A stretch of 40,179 nt of DNA from positions 1 to 40,179 of the forward strand of contig CALXJJ010000013.1 in NCBI GenBank assembly GCA_944388605.1, in the 5' to 3' direction. This DNA is from an uncultured Clostridia bacterium (GTDB lineage Bacteria; Bacillota; Clostridia; TANB77; CAG-508). Positions 26,501-34,173 of the stretch are shown piece by piece. Position 1 is the first letter of the stretch. Each line of letters begins with the position of its first letter. Under the pieces are notes generated by a model. The model made no database searches and was not told the DNA's origin. It saw nothing but the letters and a program-made list of their open reading frames with translations. The position numbers and the translations under genes are program-made.

Positions 26501-26922
26501 TCTATTGAAGCTTTTAAATCTTCAATAGATATCCCATGCTTTTTCAATTCTGTAAATTGTGTTTCGATTAAATCTATATTTTCTAAAGATTTACCTATAT
26601 ATTGTAATTTTTTTTGATTTTCTACTAATATGTTATATATTAGCATTGATTTTCCACTTGCTAACAAATTAGTTTTATTTCCATTTCCTATTTCTTGTAT
26701 TACTCTATATGCCATCCTATTAAATGTAATTACTTCTGCATTTATTACAGCATTGTCTTCCAAAGCTTCTAATAACTTCTTCTCTGCAGTAAAAGAAAAC
26801 TGCTCAGGAGTCATAATATATATTTTATCATCTTTACTTTCTTTTATTTTGTTTGCAATTTCTTCAAATATATATGTACTTTTCCCTGCTCCAGACTTAC
26901 CATATATAATTCTTAAGCCCAT
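23548..26922 (-). CDS. addB: Helicase-exonuclease AddAB, subunit AddB
   Basis: 1124 aa. AddB scans for Chi and degrades the 5-prime strand in double-strand break repair. Walker A GKSGAGKST is at residues 8-16; the C-terminal RecB-type nuclease has GKIDRVDIAKTPQG and RIIDYKSS; the Fe-S cluster cysteines are SACPFSYYLK and the CTYCKYKSIC trio at the C-terminus. The ATG at 26922 is chosen because GGAGGGAAAA precedes it; the ATG at 26934 overlaps that SD. The partner addA is not in the window, although the two are usually adjacent. It lies 21 bases after ogg. Confidence 0.93.
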   Translation of the reverse strand: MGLRIIYGKSGAGKSTYIFEEIANKIKESKDDKIYIMTPEQFSFTAEKKLLEALEDNAVINAEVITFNRMAYRVIQEIGNGNKTNLLASGKSMLIYNILVENQKKLQYIGKSLENIDLIETQFTELKKHGISIEDLKASIDNVDDKYLKAKLKDITYIFEKYCEYIKDKYIDENDVLTILAQNLSKVDIIKGSYIYIDEFVGFTKQEYNIIKELLKQAKEITVTVNTDNFDSTKTPDVDLFYSNKQSAKTIIDMARNIGIENIETIKIENKKNRFKNKELQHIENNLFSTNMKKYEDRIENIELFLAENQYSEIEHVADRIQKLVREDGYLYRDIGIITKNLDVYSSLCKVIFEQYDIPVFIDENNDLTSNILVKYVTSLIEVFMKNWTSESVLSFAKTGLLDIDEDAIYELENYVTRWGIKGNRWNDNNWHYDENDDKDKIEEARKRIIGILNLFKLKVKDNKKVNNITKSIYEFLLEQKIDEKLQQRIDMFYEKGKLELAQEDKKSWDVLIQVLDEIVLVLGDETISFDKYMQLLKIGLNKSKIGKIPSSQDQVILGDVDRSRSHKVKAIFIIGLNDGFFPSINKNEGFLGDKDREKLKTIGIELAKGTTEMIYEDNFNIYKAFTTAEEKLFLSYASSDVEGKTLRQSVMISKIKNIFIQLKTKSDIIKKDTIIYNKNSTFEQLLLNLRKYNSGENIDEIWFEILAYYAQDIEWSKKLKEAIKALEYNNNPDNITKQNIEKLYGENLKTSVSKLEQYSACPFSYYLKYGLKLSDNDKFKIEAVDTGSFMHDIIDNFFTLINEENISIRDLDEDETNKLISQKVDKIVEEKLNLSKNYIFIATQKYKLTAVRLKRAIKKSLKYIVDSLKNSKFDIFANELEFGNKSENPPIVVEIENGKKVELVGKIDRVDIAKTPQGKYIRIIDYKSSIKNLDLNEVVAGLNLQLLTYMDEMCKNDDNSEPAGVLYFNLIDPIIKCARNVNDEKLEEEIRKKFKMQGYILADIDVIKMHDKNLEKGLSKYIPAYIDKDGNVSKSKSNVVSKEEFQSLLKYTNKCIKLISNKILNGNIEIKPYYNTKGKKSSCTYCKYKSICQFSPELCKNEYRYIKNIDKNEILEYLKKECD

Positions 26923-26943
26923 TTTTCCCTCCATATTAATTTA

Positions 26944-27810
26944 TTATGCTTCTCTTTTCCAATAAAACAAATATTGTTGTGCTATTCCTGATAAATTACC
27001 ATATTTATCATACGCTATTTTCTCTATTAGTTTTTTACTAACTTTACTCTCGTCCTCTTGTTTTATATATAATTCATTCATTACTCTTCTCACCCATACA
27101 TCTATTGGAAATACATCTAATCTTTTTAAATCAGAAAATAATAATATACAATCTGCTACTTTTGGTCCTACTCCGTCTAATGATAATAATATATCTCTTA
27201 CTTTTTTCGTATCTTTTTCTTTTTTTAATTCATCTAAATTTACTTCCTTTTTCATTATTTTTCTAGTTGTATTATATACTCTAATATCTCTAAATCCTAA
27301 TCCTAACTTTCTTAAATCTTGTACATTTGCCATAGATAATTCTTTTTCATTAGGGAAAGTATAATATTCTTTATTGTGCCATATTATTTTTTTCCCATAT
27401 TTCTTAGATATTCTTTCTATTATACCTTTTATTCTAGGTATATTATTATTAGCTGAAATTATAAAAGAAATTATAGTTTCCCATAAATCTTGATTTAACA
27501 ATCTTATTCCTTTTCCATATTCTATACTTTCTTTTAAATATTCATCTATGCTAGATAATTTTCGTTTTATTTCTTCATAACTTCTATCTAAATCAAAATA
27601 TGAATTACATATTTCTTTTGCATTTCCTTCAAATATACCTTTTATTACTATATCATTATTTATTTTATTTATATTTGCAACATTTTTCCCAAATACTCCA
27701 GTATAACTACCATCTTTTTCTGTATTCCATCTAAAGCATTGACCACATTCAAATATATGTTTTGGCTCAAATGATTTAACATCTTTTAATACAATTTCTT
27801 GTTCTTCCAC
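26944..27810 (-). CDS. ogg: 8-oxoguanine DNA glycosylase, OGG1-like
   Basis: 288 aa HhH-GPD glycosylase/AP lyase removing 8-oxoG. The N-terminal OGG domain has FECGQCFRWN; the helix-hairpin-helix SLDGVGPKVADCILLF holds the catalytic Lys; FPIDVWVRRVM holds the catalytic Asp. I prefer a GTG start at 27810, preceded by GGAGGTTAA, over the ATG at 27822, which lacks an SD and contains it. It is the first gene of the operon ogg-addB-pgeF-S66-UDG-NUDIX. Confidence 0.92.
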   Translation of the reverse strand: MEEQEIVLKDVKSFEPKHIFECGQCFRWNTEKDGSYTGVFGKNVANINKINNDIVIKGIFEGNAKEICNSYFDLDRSYEEIKRKLSSIDEYLKESIEYGKGIRLLNQDLWETIISFIISANNNIPRIKGIIERISKKYGKKIIWHNKEYYTFPNEKELSMANVQDLRKLGLGFRDIRVYNTTRKIMKKEVNLDELKKEKDTKKVRDILLSLDGVGPKVADCILLFSDLKRLDVFPIDVWVRRVMNELYIKQEDESKVSKKLIEKIAYDKYGNLSGIAQQYLFYWKREA

Positions 27811-27850
27811 CTTAACCTCCATTAGATCGAATTTACGTTTTTCTTTTAAT

Positions 27851-27879
27851 ATAATATCAAATTTTTCTATTTTTTACAA
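27851..27879 (-). promoter_or_regulatory. Promoter of the ogg-addB repair operon
   Basis: Minus strand TTGTAA (plus 27874-27879), 17 bases, TATTAT (plus 27851-27856). I see no LexA-type site (GAAC-N4-GTTC) here. Confidence 0.5.
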
Positions 27880-27900
27880 CTATATATCCAAATAATCCCT

Positions 27901-28732
27901 TCATTGTCTAAAACCCTTTCCCCAAGTTTCTCTTGCGTCACTTATTACTATAAAAACTCTTTCGTCTATACCGCATACATATATTTTTTATTTTACCTAT
28001 TTGATTTCTAGACGCTATACATAGTAATATTTTTCTTTCATCCCCTTTAAACATTCCTTTTGCATATATTAATGTGCTACCCCTTGCAACCTGATCTCCA
28101 ATTTTTTTTGCAATACTTTCATATTTATCTGATATAATAAATATTGTCTTTGTAAAATGTATACCTTCAAATACTATATCTATCATTTTACCCATTATAT
28201 AAATTGCTATAGCCGAATATAATCCTATTTCTATATCTCTAAATACTAATACATTTAAAGTTACTATAGCCATATCTATTCCATTTAGCAAACTGCTTAT
28301 TTTAATATTTTCTTTATATGTTTGAAATATATTTGCTAGCATTTCAGTTCCACCAGTTGAAGCATTCCCCTTTAATACTAAAGCTGTTCCTATTCCAATT
28401 ATCACTCCACCATATATACATGCTAAAAGCTTATCATGTGTTAATACCAAATGTGTAGTATCTAACACATCTATAAATATTGATAATAATATTGTTCCTA
28501 CTAGACCTTTTATTACAAAAATATTTCCCATTCTAATTTTTGCAAATATAAATAATGGAATATTCAATATTAGCATTGTAATACCAAGTGGTATATTAAA
28601 TAAATAATATACTACTGTTGATATACCTGCAAATCCACCTGAAGATAATTTGTTAGGAAGTAAAAAATATGAAGTTGCTATAGCAATTAATAAACATCCT
28701 ATAGTTAAATTTATATATTCTTTTAATTTCAA
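27901..28732 (-). pseudogene. YitT-family membrane protein, C-terminal frameshift
   Basis: Multi-helix membrane protein (five to six hydrophobic segments from residue 8 to 175, e.g. GCLLIAIATSYFLL) followed by a cytosolic DUF2179 domain; the transport function is unknown. As sequenced it ends at 27938 after an odd basic tail. One extra base at 27979 (ATATATG) explains this: removing it gives NIVCGIDERVFIVISDARET then WGKGFRQ and a stop at 27901, the normal DUF2179 ending (276 aa). TTG start at 28732 with a weak SD. Only about 15-25 residues are altered, so the membrane part may still be made. Confidence 0.8.
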
Positions 28733-28768
28733 ATATAATCACATACCTTTTTATATTTAAGAAAATAA

Positions 28769-28802
28769 GCTGTATATTAGAATTATCTCCCTAATACACA
28801 GC
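28769..28802 (-). terminator. Terminator after the radical-SAM-like gene
   Basis: GCTGTGTATTAG pairs with CTAATATACAGC (one imperfect pair), then TTATTTTCTT on minus, 9 bases past the stop at 28811. Confidence 0.6.
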
Positions 28803-28810
28803 AATATACA

Positions 28811-29623
28811 TTATTCATCCAAAAAATCTCTATATATTTCATTTATATCTATTTTAAACTTTCCTAATCTAAATTTATTATCTTCTTTTACATTAATTTT
28901 TATTGAATATGTGGATTCTAATTTTTTTATGTTTTCATTATTATATCCTATAATGTTTTTTACATTTCCACTATTGGCTAAAATTGTTATCTCCTTTACT
29001 TTTACATTTATTTTTTTTATTTTTTCGGCTATTGAATCACACCAAATGCTATCTTCTACTAATTGTCTAAACTCAGAATGATATGGTCCTGCTACTACTT
29101 GTTCTTTATACTCATTGTCATCTTTTATATTTCTTTCTACAAACCCAATTCTTACTATTTTTATAATTTTCTTACCAAATATATGTATTATTTCTTTACA
29201 TCTTTCTACTGCTTGTACAATTGTTAATGGCGTATATAATCTATCTAAATATAATTTTTCTAAATCTGTTCCTTTTAATACTAAAATTGGAGAAATTCTA
29301 ATTACTTTAGGTTTATATTTAAGTAATTGTTTTATTGTATTTATTTCATCTTCTTTTTCACTCTCTGGCAATCCTATTTTTATTTGAAATCCTAACTTGA
29401 ATCCATTTCTTTTTATCAATTTTGATGCTTTTTTTATATCTTCATATGTATGCTTTTTTTTGCACATTTTAAGTACATAGTTATTTGTAGATACTATATC
29501 TAACTCAACTATTTTAATATCATTATTCTTCAGTTTCTTTAGAAAATCGCTGTTTATAAGTTCTGGAGTTGTTATAATGCTATTTTCTTTTACCTCTTTA
29601 TTTTGCATACATTCTTTAATCAC
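28811..29623 (-). CDS. N-terminally truncated Elp3-like radical SAM homologue, lacking the CxxxCxxC motif
   Basis: 270 aa. It matches the middle and C-terminal parts of the clostridial Elp3-like radical SAM proteins usually encoded between rnc and smc (KASKLIKRNGFKLGFQIKIG, VLKGTDLEKLY, VVAGPYHSEFRQLVED). Those proteins have about 85 further N-terminal residues with the [4Fe-4S]/SAM motif; here the protein begins MIKECMQNKEVKENSIITTP, and only 22 bases separate it from rnc, leaving no room for that domain. The GTG start has a good SD (GAGGTG, 5-base gap). It is either a degenerate gene or a cluster-less derivative with another role. Confidence 0.75.
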   Translation of the reverse strand: MIKECMQNKEVKENSIITTPELINSDFLKKLKNNDIKIVELDIVSTNNYVLKMCKKKHTYEDIKKASKLIKRNGFKLGFQIKIGLPESEKEDEINTIKQLLKYKPKVIRISPILVLKGTDLEKLYLDRLYTPLTIVQAVERCKEIIHIFGKKIIKIVRIGFVERNIKDDNEYKEQVVAGPYHSEFRQLVEDSIWCDSIAEKIKKINVKVKEITILANSGNVKNIIGYNNENIKKLESTYSIKINVKEDNKFRLGKFKIDINEIYRDFLDE

Positions 29624-29645
29624 TTCTACACCTCACTATTTTTAA

Positions 29646-30347
29646 TTATTTCATCAATGCTTTTTTTGCAGCATCCATTTCAGCAGATTTTTTATTTTTG
29701 CCTTTTCCAGATGCTAATATCTCTCCATTACATTTTACACATGCTGTAAAAGTTTTATCATGATCTGGTCCCTCTTCTTTTGTTATTATATATTCTATAT
29801 TAACACTACCATGTTCCTGTAATTTTTCTTGTAACACTGTTTTATAATCTTTCATTCCTATATTATTACTAGAATACTCTATTGTATCTTTTATATTTGA
29901 TATAATAAATTTTTCTACTTCATCTAATCCAGCATCAAAATATATTGCAGCAATAAGTGCTTCTACACTATCTGCTAAAATTGCTGGTCTTACAGTTTTT
30001 TCTCCTATAATTTCGCTTTTGCCTAATAATAAGAAATCACTAAAATTATGCTTTTGTGCTACTTTGTATAAACTTTTTTCACATACAGCTTCTGCTCTAA
30101 CTTTAGTCATTTCTCCTTCCTTTAAGTTTGGATAATTATTATATATATATTTACTTGAAATATATTCTAAAATACTGTCTCCTAAGAATTCTAATTTTTC
30201 ATTACTTTCTACTCCATTTTCATATGCATAAGAAGTGTGAGTAAAAGCTTTGATTAATAATTTTTGATTTTTAAATTTATATCCTATACTTTCTTCTACT
30301 TTACTTACTGGCACCACTCTATTTTTATTTACATATTTTAAAGGCAT
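29646..30347 (-). CDS. rnc: Ribonuclease III
   Basis: 233 aa. Processes rRNA precursors and double-stranded RNA. Catalytic signature NEKLEFLGDSILEYISSKY; second acidic cluster ADSVEALIAAIYFDAG; C-terminal dsRNA-binding domain with KTVLQEKLQEHG and KGKNKKSAEMDAAKKAL. SD GAGGAAGTG. Downstream of acpP as in most Bacillota, but a strong terminator lies between them. Confidence 0.96.
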   Translation of the reverse strand: MPLKYVNKNRVVPVSKVEESIGYKFKNQKLLIKAFTHTSYAYENGVESNEKLEFLGDSILEYISSKYIYNNYPNLKEGEMTKVRAEAVCEKSLYKVAQKHNFSDFLLLGKSEIIGEKTVRPAILADSVEALIAAIYFDAGLDEVEKFIISNIKDTIEYSSNNIGMKDYKTVLQEKLQEHGSVNIEYIITKEEGPDHDKTFTACVKCNGEILASGKGKNKKSAEMDAAKKALMK

Positions 30348-30385
30348 ATTTTCACTTCCTCACTTTTCTTATTATAACCTATAAA

Positions 30386-30434
30386 TAAAAAAAAAGAAAG
30401 AGTTTTATTTAAGGTTTTTTACCTATACTCTTTC
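30386..30434 (-). terminator. Terminator between acpP and rnc
   Basis: GAAAGAGT pairs with ACTCTTTC and encloses a nested AGGT/ACCT hairpin; on minus it is followed by TTTTTTTTTA. It is one of the best intrinsic terminators in the window and separates two genes usually co-transcribed. Confidence 0.8.
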
Positions 30435-30442
30435 GTTTATAT

Positions 30443-30685
30443 TTATGCTACATGATCCTTTATATATTCTACAACATCACCTACTGTAACTATTTTTTCT
30501 GCATCGCTGTCTGGAATTTCTGTATCAAATTCCTCTTCTAATGCCATAATTAACTCTACTATATCTAAAGAATCTGCACCTAAATCATCTATGAAAGATG
30601 CTTCCATTGTAACATTATTTTCTGCCACACCTAGTTGCTCTACTATTACTCCTTTTACTCTTTCAAAAACCTCTTCTGAACTCAC
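30443..30685 (-). CDS. acpP: Acyl carrier protein
   Basis: 80-aa acidic helical carrier of fatty-acid intermediates. The phosphopantetheine attachment Ser39 is in [23 protein letters not shown] start at 30685 with a strong SD (GGAGGTGA). Follows plsX by 84 bases. Confidence 0.97.
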   Translation of the reverse strand: MSSEEVFERVKGVIVEQLGVAENNVTMEASFIDDLGADSLDIVELIMALEEEFDTEIPDSDAEKIVTVGDVVEYIKDHVA

Positions 30686-30769
30686 TTATAGTTCACCTCC
30701 TCTCAATTTCCCTTCCTTTTATTATATACACAATAATACATGTTTAACTAATTGTCAATACTTTTTGTA

Positions 30770-31786
30770 TTATTTTTCAAATTCTTCTATCATTTTATCA
30801 ACAGCTTTATTTCTTACAAACATTTCTGCTTGTTTAATAGTAAATTCAAATAACTTTTCATCACTACTTCCATGTGCTTTTATTACAGGTTTTTTTACTC
30901 CTAAGAACAATGCTCCACCATATTCTTTGTAATCCATTGTTTTAGAAAATCTCTTTATTGCTGGCATACATGTGATAGCTCCCAATTTTGATAATAAATT
31001 ATGTGTTAAACTTTCTGTTAATGACCTTTTTACAAATTTTCCAAGTCCTTCTACCGTTTTTAGAAATACATTACCAGTAAATCCATCTGCAACTAGAATA
31101 TCCAACTCTCCAGAAAAAGCATCTCTTCCTTCTACATTTCCTACAAAATTTATATTATACTCTTTTGCTTTTTCTATTAAAAGTTTATAACTTTCTTTTA
31201 TAAGTTCATTTCCCTTTGTCTCTTCTGTTCCTATATTTAATAAACCAACTGTTGGATTTTCTTTTTGAAACGTATTTTTTAAGTATATTGTTCCCATTTG
31301 TGCAAATTGAAATAGATTTATAGGTTTACAATTTGTATTTGAACCACAATCTATAAGTAATAATCTTCCTTTATATGAAGGAAGTATACCTGCTAATGCT
31401 GGTCTATCTATTCCCTTTATTCTACCTACTAATAAAGTTGCTCCTGTTAGTAATGCTCCTGAATTTCCTGCAGATATAAATACATCGCCTTTGCCTTCTT
31501 TTAACATTTTAAATCCTACTACCATAGAAGAATCTTTTTTATGTTTTATTGCTTGAGTTGGAATATCACACATATCAATAATTTCTGTTGCATTATATAT
31601 TTTTAACCTCTCTGATATATCTGAAATATTTTCTTTTCCATATATTTCTTTTACTCTATTTCTTATTATTTCTTCTTTTCCAATTAAAACAACTTCAGAA
31701 TCAATCTGTTCTATTGCTTTAACTGCTCCTTTTATATTTGCATCTGGTGCGTTATCTCCACCCATTGCATCTAACAATATTATCAT
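30770..31786 (-). CDS. plsX: Phosphate acyltransferase PlsX
   Basis: 338 aa. Makes acyl-phosphate from acyl-ACP, the first step of the PlsX/PlsY phospholipid route, peripheral on the inner membrane face. N-terminus MIILLDAMGGDNAPDANIKG; GGEN-type core replaced by SAGNSGALLTGATLLVGRI; LADGFTGNVFLKTVEG. The ATG at 31786 (GGAGG, 6-base gap) is chosen over 31801. The plsX-acpP order supports both calls. Confidence 0.96.
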   Translation of the reverse strand: MIILLDAMGGDNAPDANIKGAVKAIEQIDSEVVLIGKEEIIRNRVKEIYGKENISDISERLKIYNATEIIDMCDIPTQAIKHKKDSSMVVGFKMLKEGKGDVFISAGNSGALLTGATLLVGRIKGIDRPALAGILPSYKGRLLLIDCGSNTNCKPINLFQFAQMGTIYLKNTFQKENPTVGLLNIGTEETKGNELIKESYKLLIEKAKEYNINFVGNVEGRDAFSGELDILVADGFTGNVFLKTVEGLGKFVKRSLTESLTHNLLSKLGAITCMPAIKRFSKTMDYKEYGGALFLGVKKPVIKAHGSSDEKLFEFTIKQAEMFVRNKAVDKMIEEFEK

Positions 31787-31801
31787 GATAATCCTCCACA
31801 T

Positions 31802-32256
31802 AAGTTTTATATAATATATTTCATATTTATTTTTATATTACAAGTTAAAAATAATTCTACAACTTTTTTTTATTAAAGTCAATTCAATATAATATATTTT
31901 ATAATTCTTTCTAAAAAAAATCAATATACTCTGACCACTTAGTATTATTTATCTTAGATTTATAAAATTGTAAACTGTAAAAACATTCTTCGCAAATTTT
32001 AACTTAGAAGCATATTTTATATAATTTTAAAAAAAAATATATATATTATTCAAAATTCTACATATTTCTTGCAAATTTTAATGTATATTAATAATAATAC
32101 ATTTTATATGTTCAATTTTGTTCGCAATTACGAATATTTAGTTCGTTCATATCTTCTTTTATAGTTGTTATAATCATAATATATTTAAGAACTGATATAA
32201 CTAGCCAAAATAATTCTTTTTATAAGTTATAGGACTAGAAACGAATGGAGGTTTTT
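31802..32256. other. Divergent intergenic region between plsX and xre
   Basis: No gene. Extremely AT-rich, with an imperfect direct repeat (CTTCGCAAATTTTAA near 31990, CTTGCAAATTTTAA near 32070) and, closer to xre, TTCG/CGAA elements. It should hold both divergent promoters; I cannot place them with confidence in this composition. Confidence 0.5.
32121..32145. promoter_or_regulatory. Possible Xre operator
   Basis: TTCGCAATTACGAA (32121-32134) is a TTCG/CGAA palindrome, and a further TTCG at 32142-32145 makes a second CGAA-N7-TTCG unit. Such half-sites are typical of Cro/CI-type HTH repressors. Lying about 110 bases before xre and upstream of plsX, it could serve autoregulation. Confidence 0.3.
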
Positions 32257-32667
32257 ATGAAAAGTAATACAGCTAAAAATTTAAAAAACTCTTCACAAAC
32301 TAAAAAAGAAGAGGAAATTCTTATTAGAAAGCAAATAGGACAAAACTTAAAACTAGCTAGATCAAATGTTGATATGACTCAAGAAAAGTTAGCTGAAAAA
32401 ACTGGTCTTTCTGTTAGGTACATAAGTCAATTAGAAAGAGGCTATGCTTTTGGTAGTTCCTCTACTATTGTTTCTTTATGTAATAGTTTAAATATTTCTG
32501 TAGATTTTCTATTTGGAAATTTTATAACAAATAATAAATCGCACACAAGTGAATTTTCTAATGATGATTTTATTAATTATTATTTAAAATTAAACCATTC
32601 TAATAAAAATCTTTTAAAACTTATAGCTAAACAATTAGTAGAATTACAAAAAAAAGATAATGAATAA
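32257..32667 (+). CDS. XRE-family transcriptional regulator
   Basis: 136 aa. The HTH is at residues 25-80 (IGQNLKLARSNVDMTQEKLA, TGLSVRYISQLERG, LCNSLNISVDFLFG). The C-terminal 50 residues are short and helical (NYYLKLNHSNKNLLKLIAKQ), probably a dimer contact. The ATG at 32257 is preferred because GGAGG lies just upstream and within the ORF that begins at 32245. It is the only regulator in the window, isolated among housekeeping genes. Its target is unknown. Confidence 0.85.
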   Translation: MKSNTAKNLKNSSQTKKEEEILIRKQIGQNLKLARSNVDMTQEKLAEKTGLSVRYISQLERGYAFGSSSTIVSLCNSLNISVDFLFGNFITNNKSHTSEFSNDDFINYYLKLNHSNKNLLKLIAKQLVELQKKDNE

Positions 32668-32694
32668 GAGTTTGCTTAAACAGTAGCAAAAAGG

Positions 32695-32802
32695 AGAACA
32701 AATCGGAAAGCCTTAAAATTTATATTAATTTTAAACTTATCTTTGGTTTTTCCGTAAATTTGTTCCTAAGCCAATTTTACGCATGTAGAATTTTGTGCAT
32801 TG
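32695..32802 (+). repeat. 110-bp structured intergenic repeat, copy B
   Basis: Shares GAACAAATCGGAAAGCC and TTCCTAAGCCAATTTTACG with copy A. The inner 3-prime arm reads GGTTTTTCCG here, which pairs with CGGAAAGCC better than in copy A, while the central TTAAAATT/AATTTTAA hairpin is kept. The second hairpin is changed (GCATGTAGAATTTTG). Stem-preserving differences point to selection on structure. Confidence 0.65.
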
Positions 32803-32913
32803 TTTTTTCTATATTACTTTAAAGTCCTAGCAAGAAGCGTATAAGATTTGTTGTAGGAAAAATTGTAAAGCAATTTTCCTGTATAATTTTATTTTTTGCA
32901 TTTCCTATAATGG

Positions 32914-33000
32914 GACAAATCTCTCTTCGCGAGAACTTTTCTCTACTTTTCTAATTTAACTATATATATTTAAGTTCTCGAAGAAGCGTAAAGATTTGTC
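32914..33000. repeat. 87-bp imperfect inverted repeat in the xre/rplL gap
   Basis: GACAAATCT (32914-32922) pairs with AGATTTGTC (32992-33000), then CTTC/GAAG and GAGAACTT (32931-32938) with AAGTTCTC (32972-32979). The ACAAATC/GATTTGT ends resemble the outer arms of the 110-bp family, so it may be a diverged relative. A shorter AGGAAAAATTG/CAATTTTCCT hairpin lies just upstream (about 32846-32873). Confidence 0.5.
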
Positions 33001-33041
33001 GACGCGAAAAATTGCATAGAAATTTTTCTGTGCAATTTTGT

Positions 33042-33088
33042 TTTTTTGTTGAATAGGAAAAATCAAGTTTTTCCTATTCAACAAAAAA
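33042..33088. repeat. 21-bp perfect hairpin of the GAATAGG family
   Basis: TTTTTTGTTGAATAGGAAAA and one more A pair perfectly with the sequence at 33068-33088 around a TCAAG loop. On the reverse strand this block and its neighbour (AAAATTGCACAGAAAAAT near 33020-33040) repeat what follows the aspS T-box at 2149-2220. Confidence 0.6.
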
Positions 33089-33119
33089 GTGGATTAGAAA
33101 AAATACTTTCTAATTCACT
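33083..33119 (-). terminator. Terminator of the rplL operon
   Basis: AGTGAATTAGAAA pairs with TTTCTAATCCACT (one mismatch), followed on minus by TTTTTTG. It lies 28 bases after the rplL stop, so rpoB/rpoC are not co-transcribed with rplL here. Confidence 0.8.
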
Positions 33120-33146
33120 TTTTTGTATTTCTATGAATTTAACTCA

Positions 33147-33512
33147 TTAAGCTAACTCAACTGTAGCTCCTGCTTCTGTAAATTTAGCTTTAAGTTCTTC
33201 AGCTTCTTCTTTCTTTACTCCTTCTTTAACTGTTTTTGGAGCTCCATCAACTAATTCTTTAGCTTCTTTTAATCCTAATCCTGTAGCATCTCTTACAACT
33301 TTTATAACTTGGATTTTATTTGCTCCTGCTTCTTTTAATACAACATCAAAAGATGTTTTTTCTTCAGTAGCACCTGCTGTAGCTCCAGCTACTGGTGCTG
33401 CAGCTGCTACTGCAGATACTCCATATTTTTCTTCTATTCCTTTTACCAATTCAGCTAATTCAGCTACTGTTAGACTATCAATAGTCTCTAATAATTCTTC
33501 TATTTTTGACAT
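33147..33512 (-). CDS. rplL: 50S ribosomal protein L7/L12
   Basis: 121 aa stalk protein recruiting translation GTPases. N-terminal dimer helices, Ala/Gly-rich hinge ([17 protein letters not shown]), and C-terminal domain with [29 protein letters not shown]. Last gene of rpmG-secE-nusG-rplK-rplA-rplJ-rplL, where rpoB would normally follow. Confidence 0.98.
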   Translation of the reverse strand: MSKIEELLETIDSLTVAELAELVKGIEEKYGVSAVAAAAPVAGATAGATEEKTSFDVVLKEAGANKIQVIKVVRDATGLGLKEAKELVDGAPKTVKEGVKKEEAEELKAKFTEAGATVELA

Positions 33513-33547
33513 TTAAAATTCCTCCTTATATTATTTTTTGCTTACTA

Positions 33548-34048
33548 TTAAGCATTTTCTTTTTGTTTGCTTACTTCACTAAGCGCAACTGCAAGTTTTG
33601 AAATACTTCCCAATAATCCTCCAGCAAGCATTCCCAATAATTCTTGTCTTGATGGTAATTTTGCAATAGTTATTATTTCCTCTGCAGTCATTACTTTACC
33701 ATCTATAATTCCACCTTTAATTTTATAAAAATCATTTTTCTTAGTAAAATTATATATAACTTTTGCAGGTTCTAAATAATCATCATTACTTATCATTACT
33801 GCAGTTGGTCCTTCTAATAAACTATCCAAACCATTTTCACCATTTAAGTTTAATGCTCTTTTGGTAATATTATTTTTTATTACTCTATATTCAGCATTTA
33901 CATTTCTTAAATCTTTTCTTAATGTTGTAACATCTGTAACATTAATTCCTCTATAGTCTGTTAAAAGTATAACTTTAGCTTCTTTAAATTTTTCTGCTAA
34001 TGCTTTTACTTCTTCTTCCTTTTGTTTTATAATATTTTCACTAGCCAA
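33548..34048 (-). CDS. rplJ: 50S ribosomal protein L10
   Basis: 166 aa stalk base that binds L7/L12 dimers and 23S rRNA. Contains LLTDYRGINVTDVTTLRKDL and EYRVIKNNITKRAL; C-terminal helix for L12 binding. TTG start at 34048 with GGAGGTGA upstream. Preceded by an L10-type leader, so translation is probably autoregulated by the L10-L12 complex. Confidence 0.98.
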   Translation of the reverse strand: MASENIIKQKEEEVKALAEKFKEAKVILLTDYRGINVTDVTTLRKDLRNVNAEYRVIKNNITKRALNLNGENGLDSLLEGPTAVMISNDDYLEPAKVIYNFTKKNDFYKIKGGIIDGKVMTAEEIITIAKLPSRQELLGMLAGGLLGSISKLAVALSEVSKQKENA

Positions 34049-34165
34049 TTTAATTCACCTCCATAATAGTAAAATTCTAAGTATGTTATGCCTTGAGGCA
34101 TAACATGCTTAGAATTTATCCGCACATATGCCTCGGTAGGACTTATAAATGCCTACTTTCTTTGG
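34049..34165 (-). promoter_or_regulatory. L10 leader RNA with attenuator-like hairpin
   Basis: On minus the leader has GTCCTACCGAGGCATATGTG, containing the conserved CCGAGG of L10 leaders (plus 34131-34136). A 21-bp stem with a TTGA/TCAA loop follows at 34072-34117 (inner arms ATGTTATGCC/GGCATAACAT). The RBS of rplJ comes directly after. The known role is feedback by L10(L12)4. Confidence 0.8.
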
Positions 34166-34173
34166 CTATACTT

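Noticed and set aside
32914-33088. CRISPR-like array in the xre/rplL gap
   Set aside because: Repeats differ in sequence and length and are palindromic; there are no regular spacers and no cas genes.
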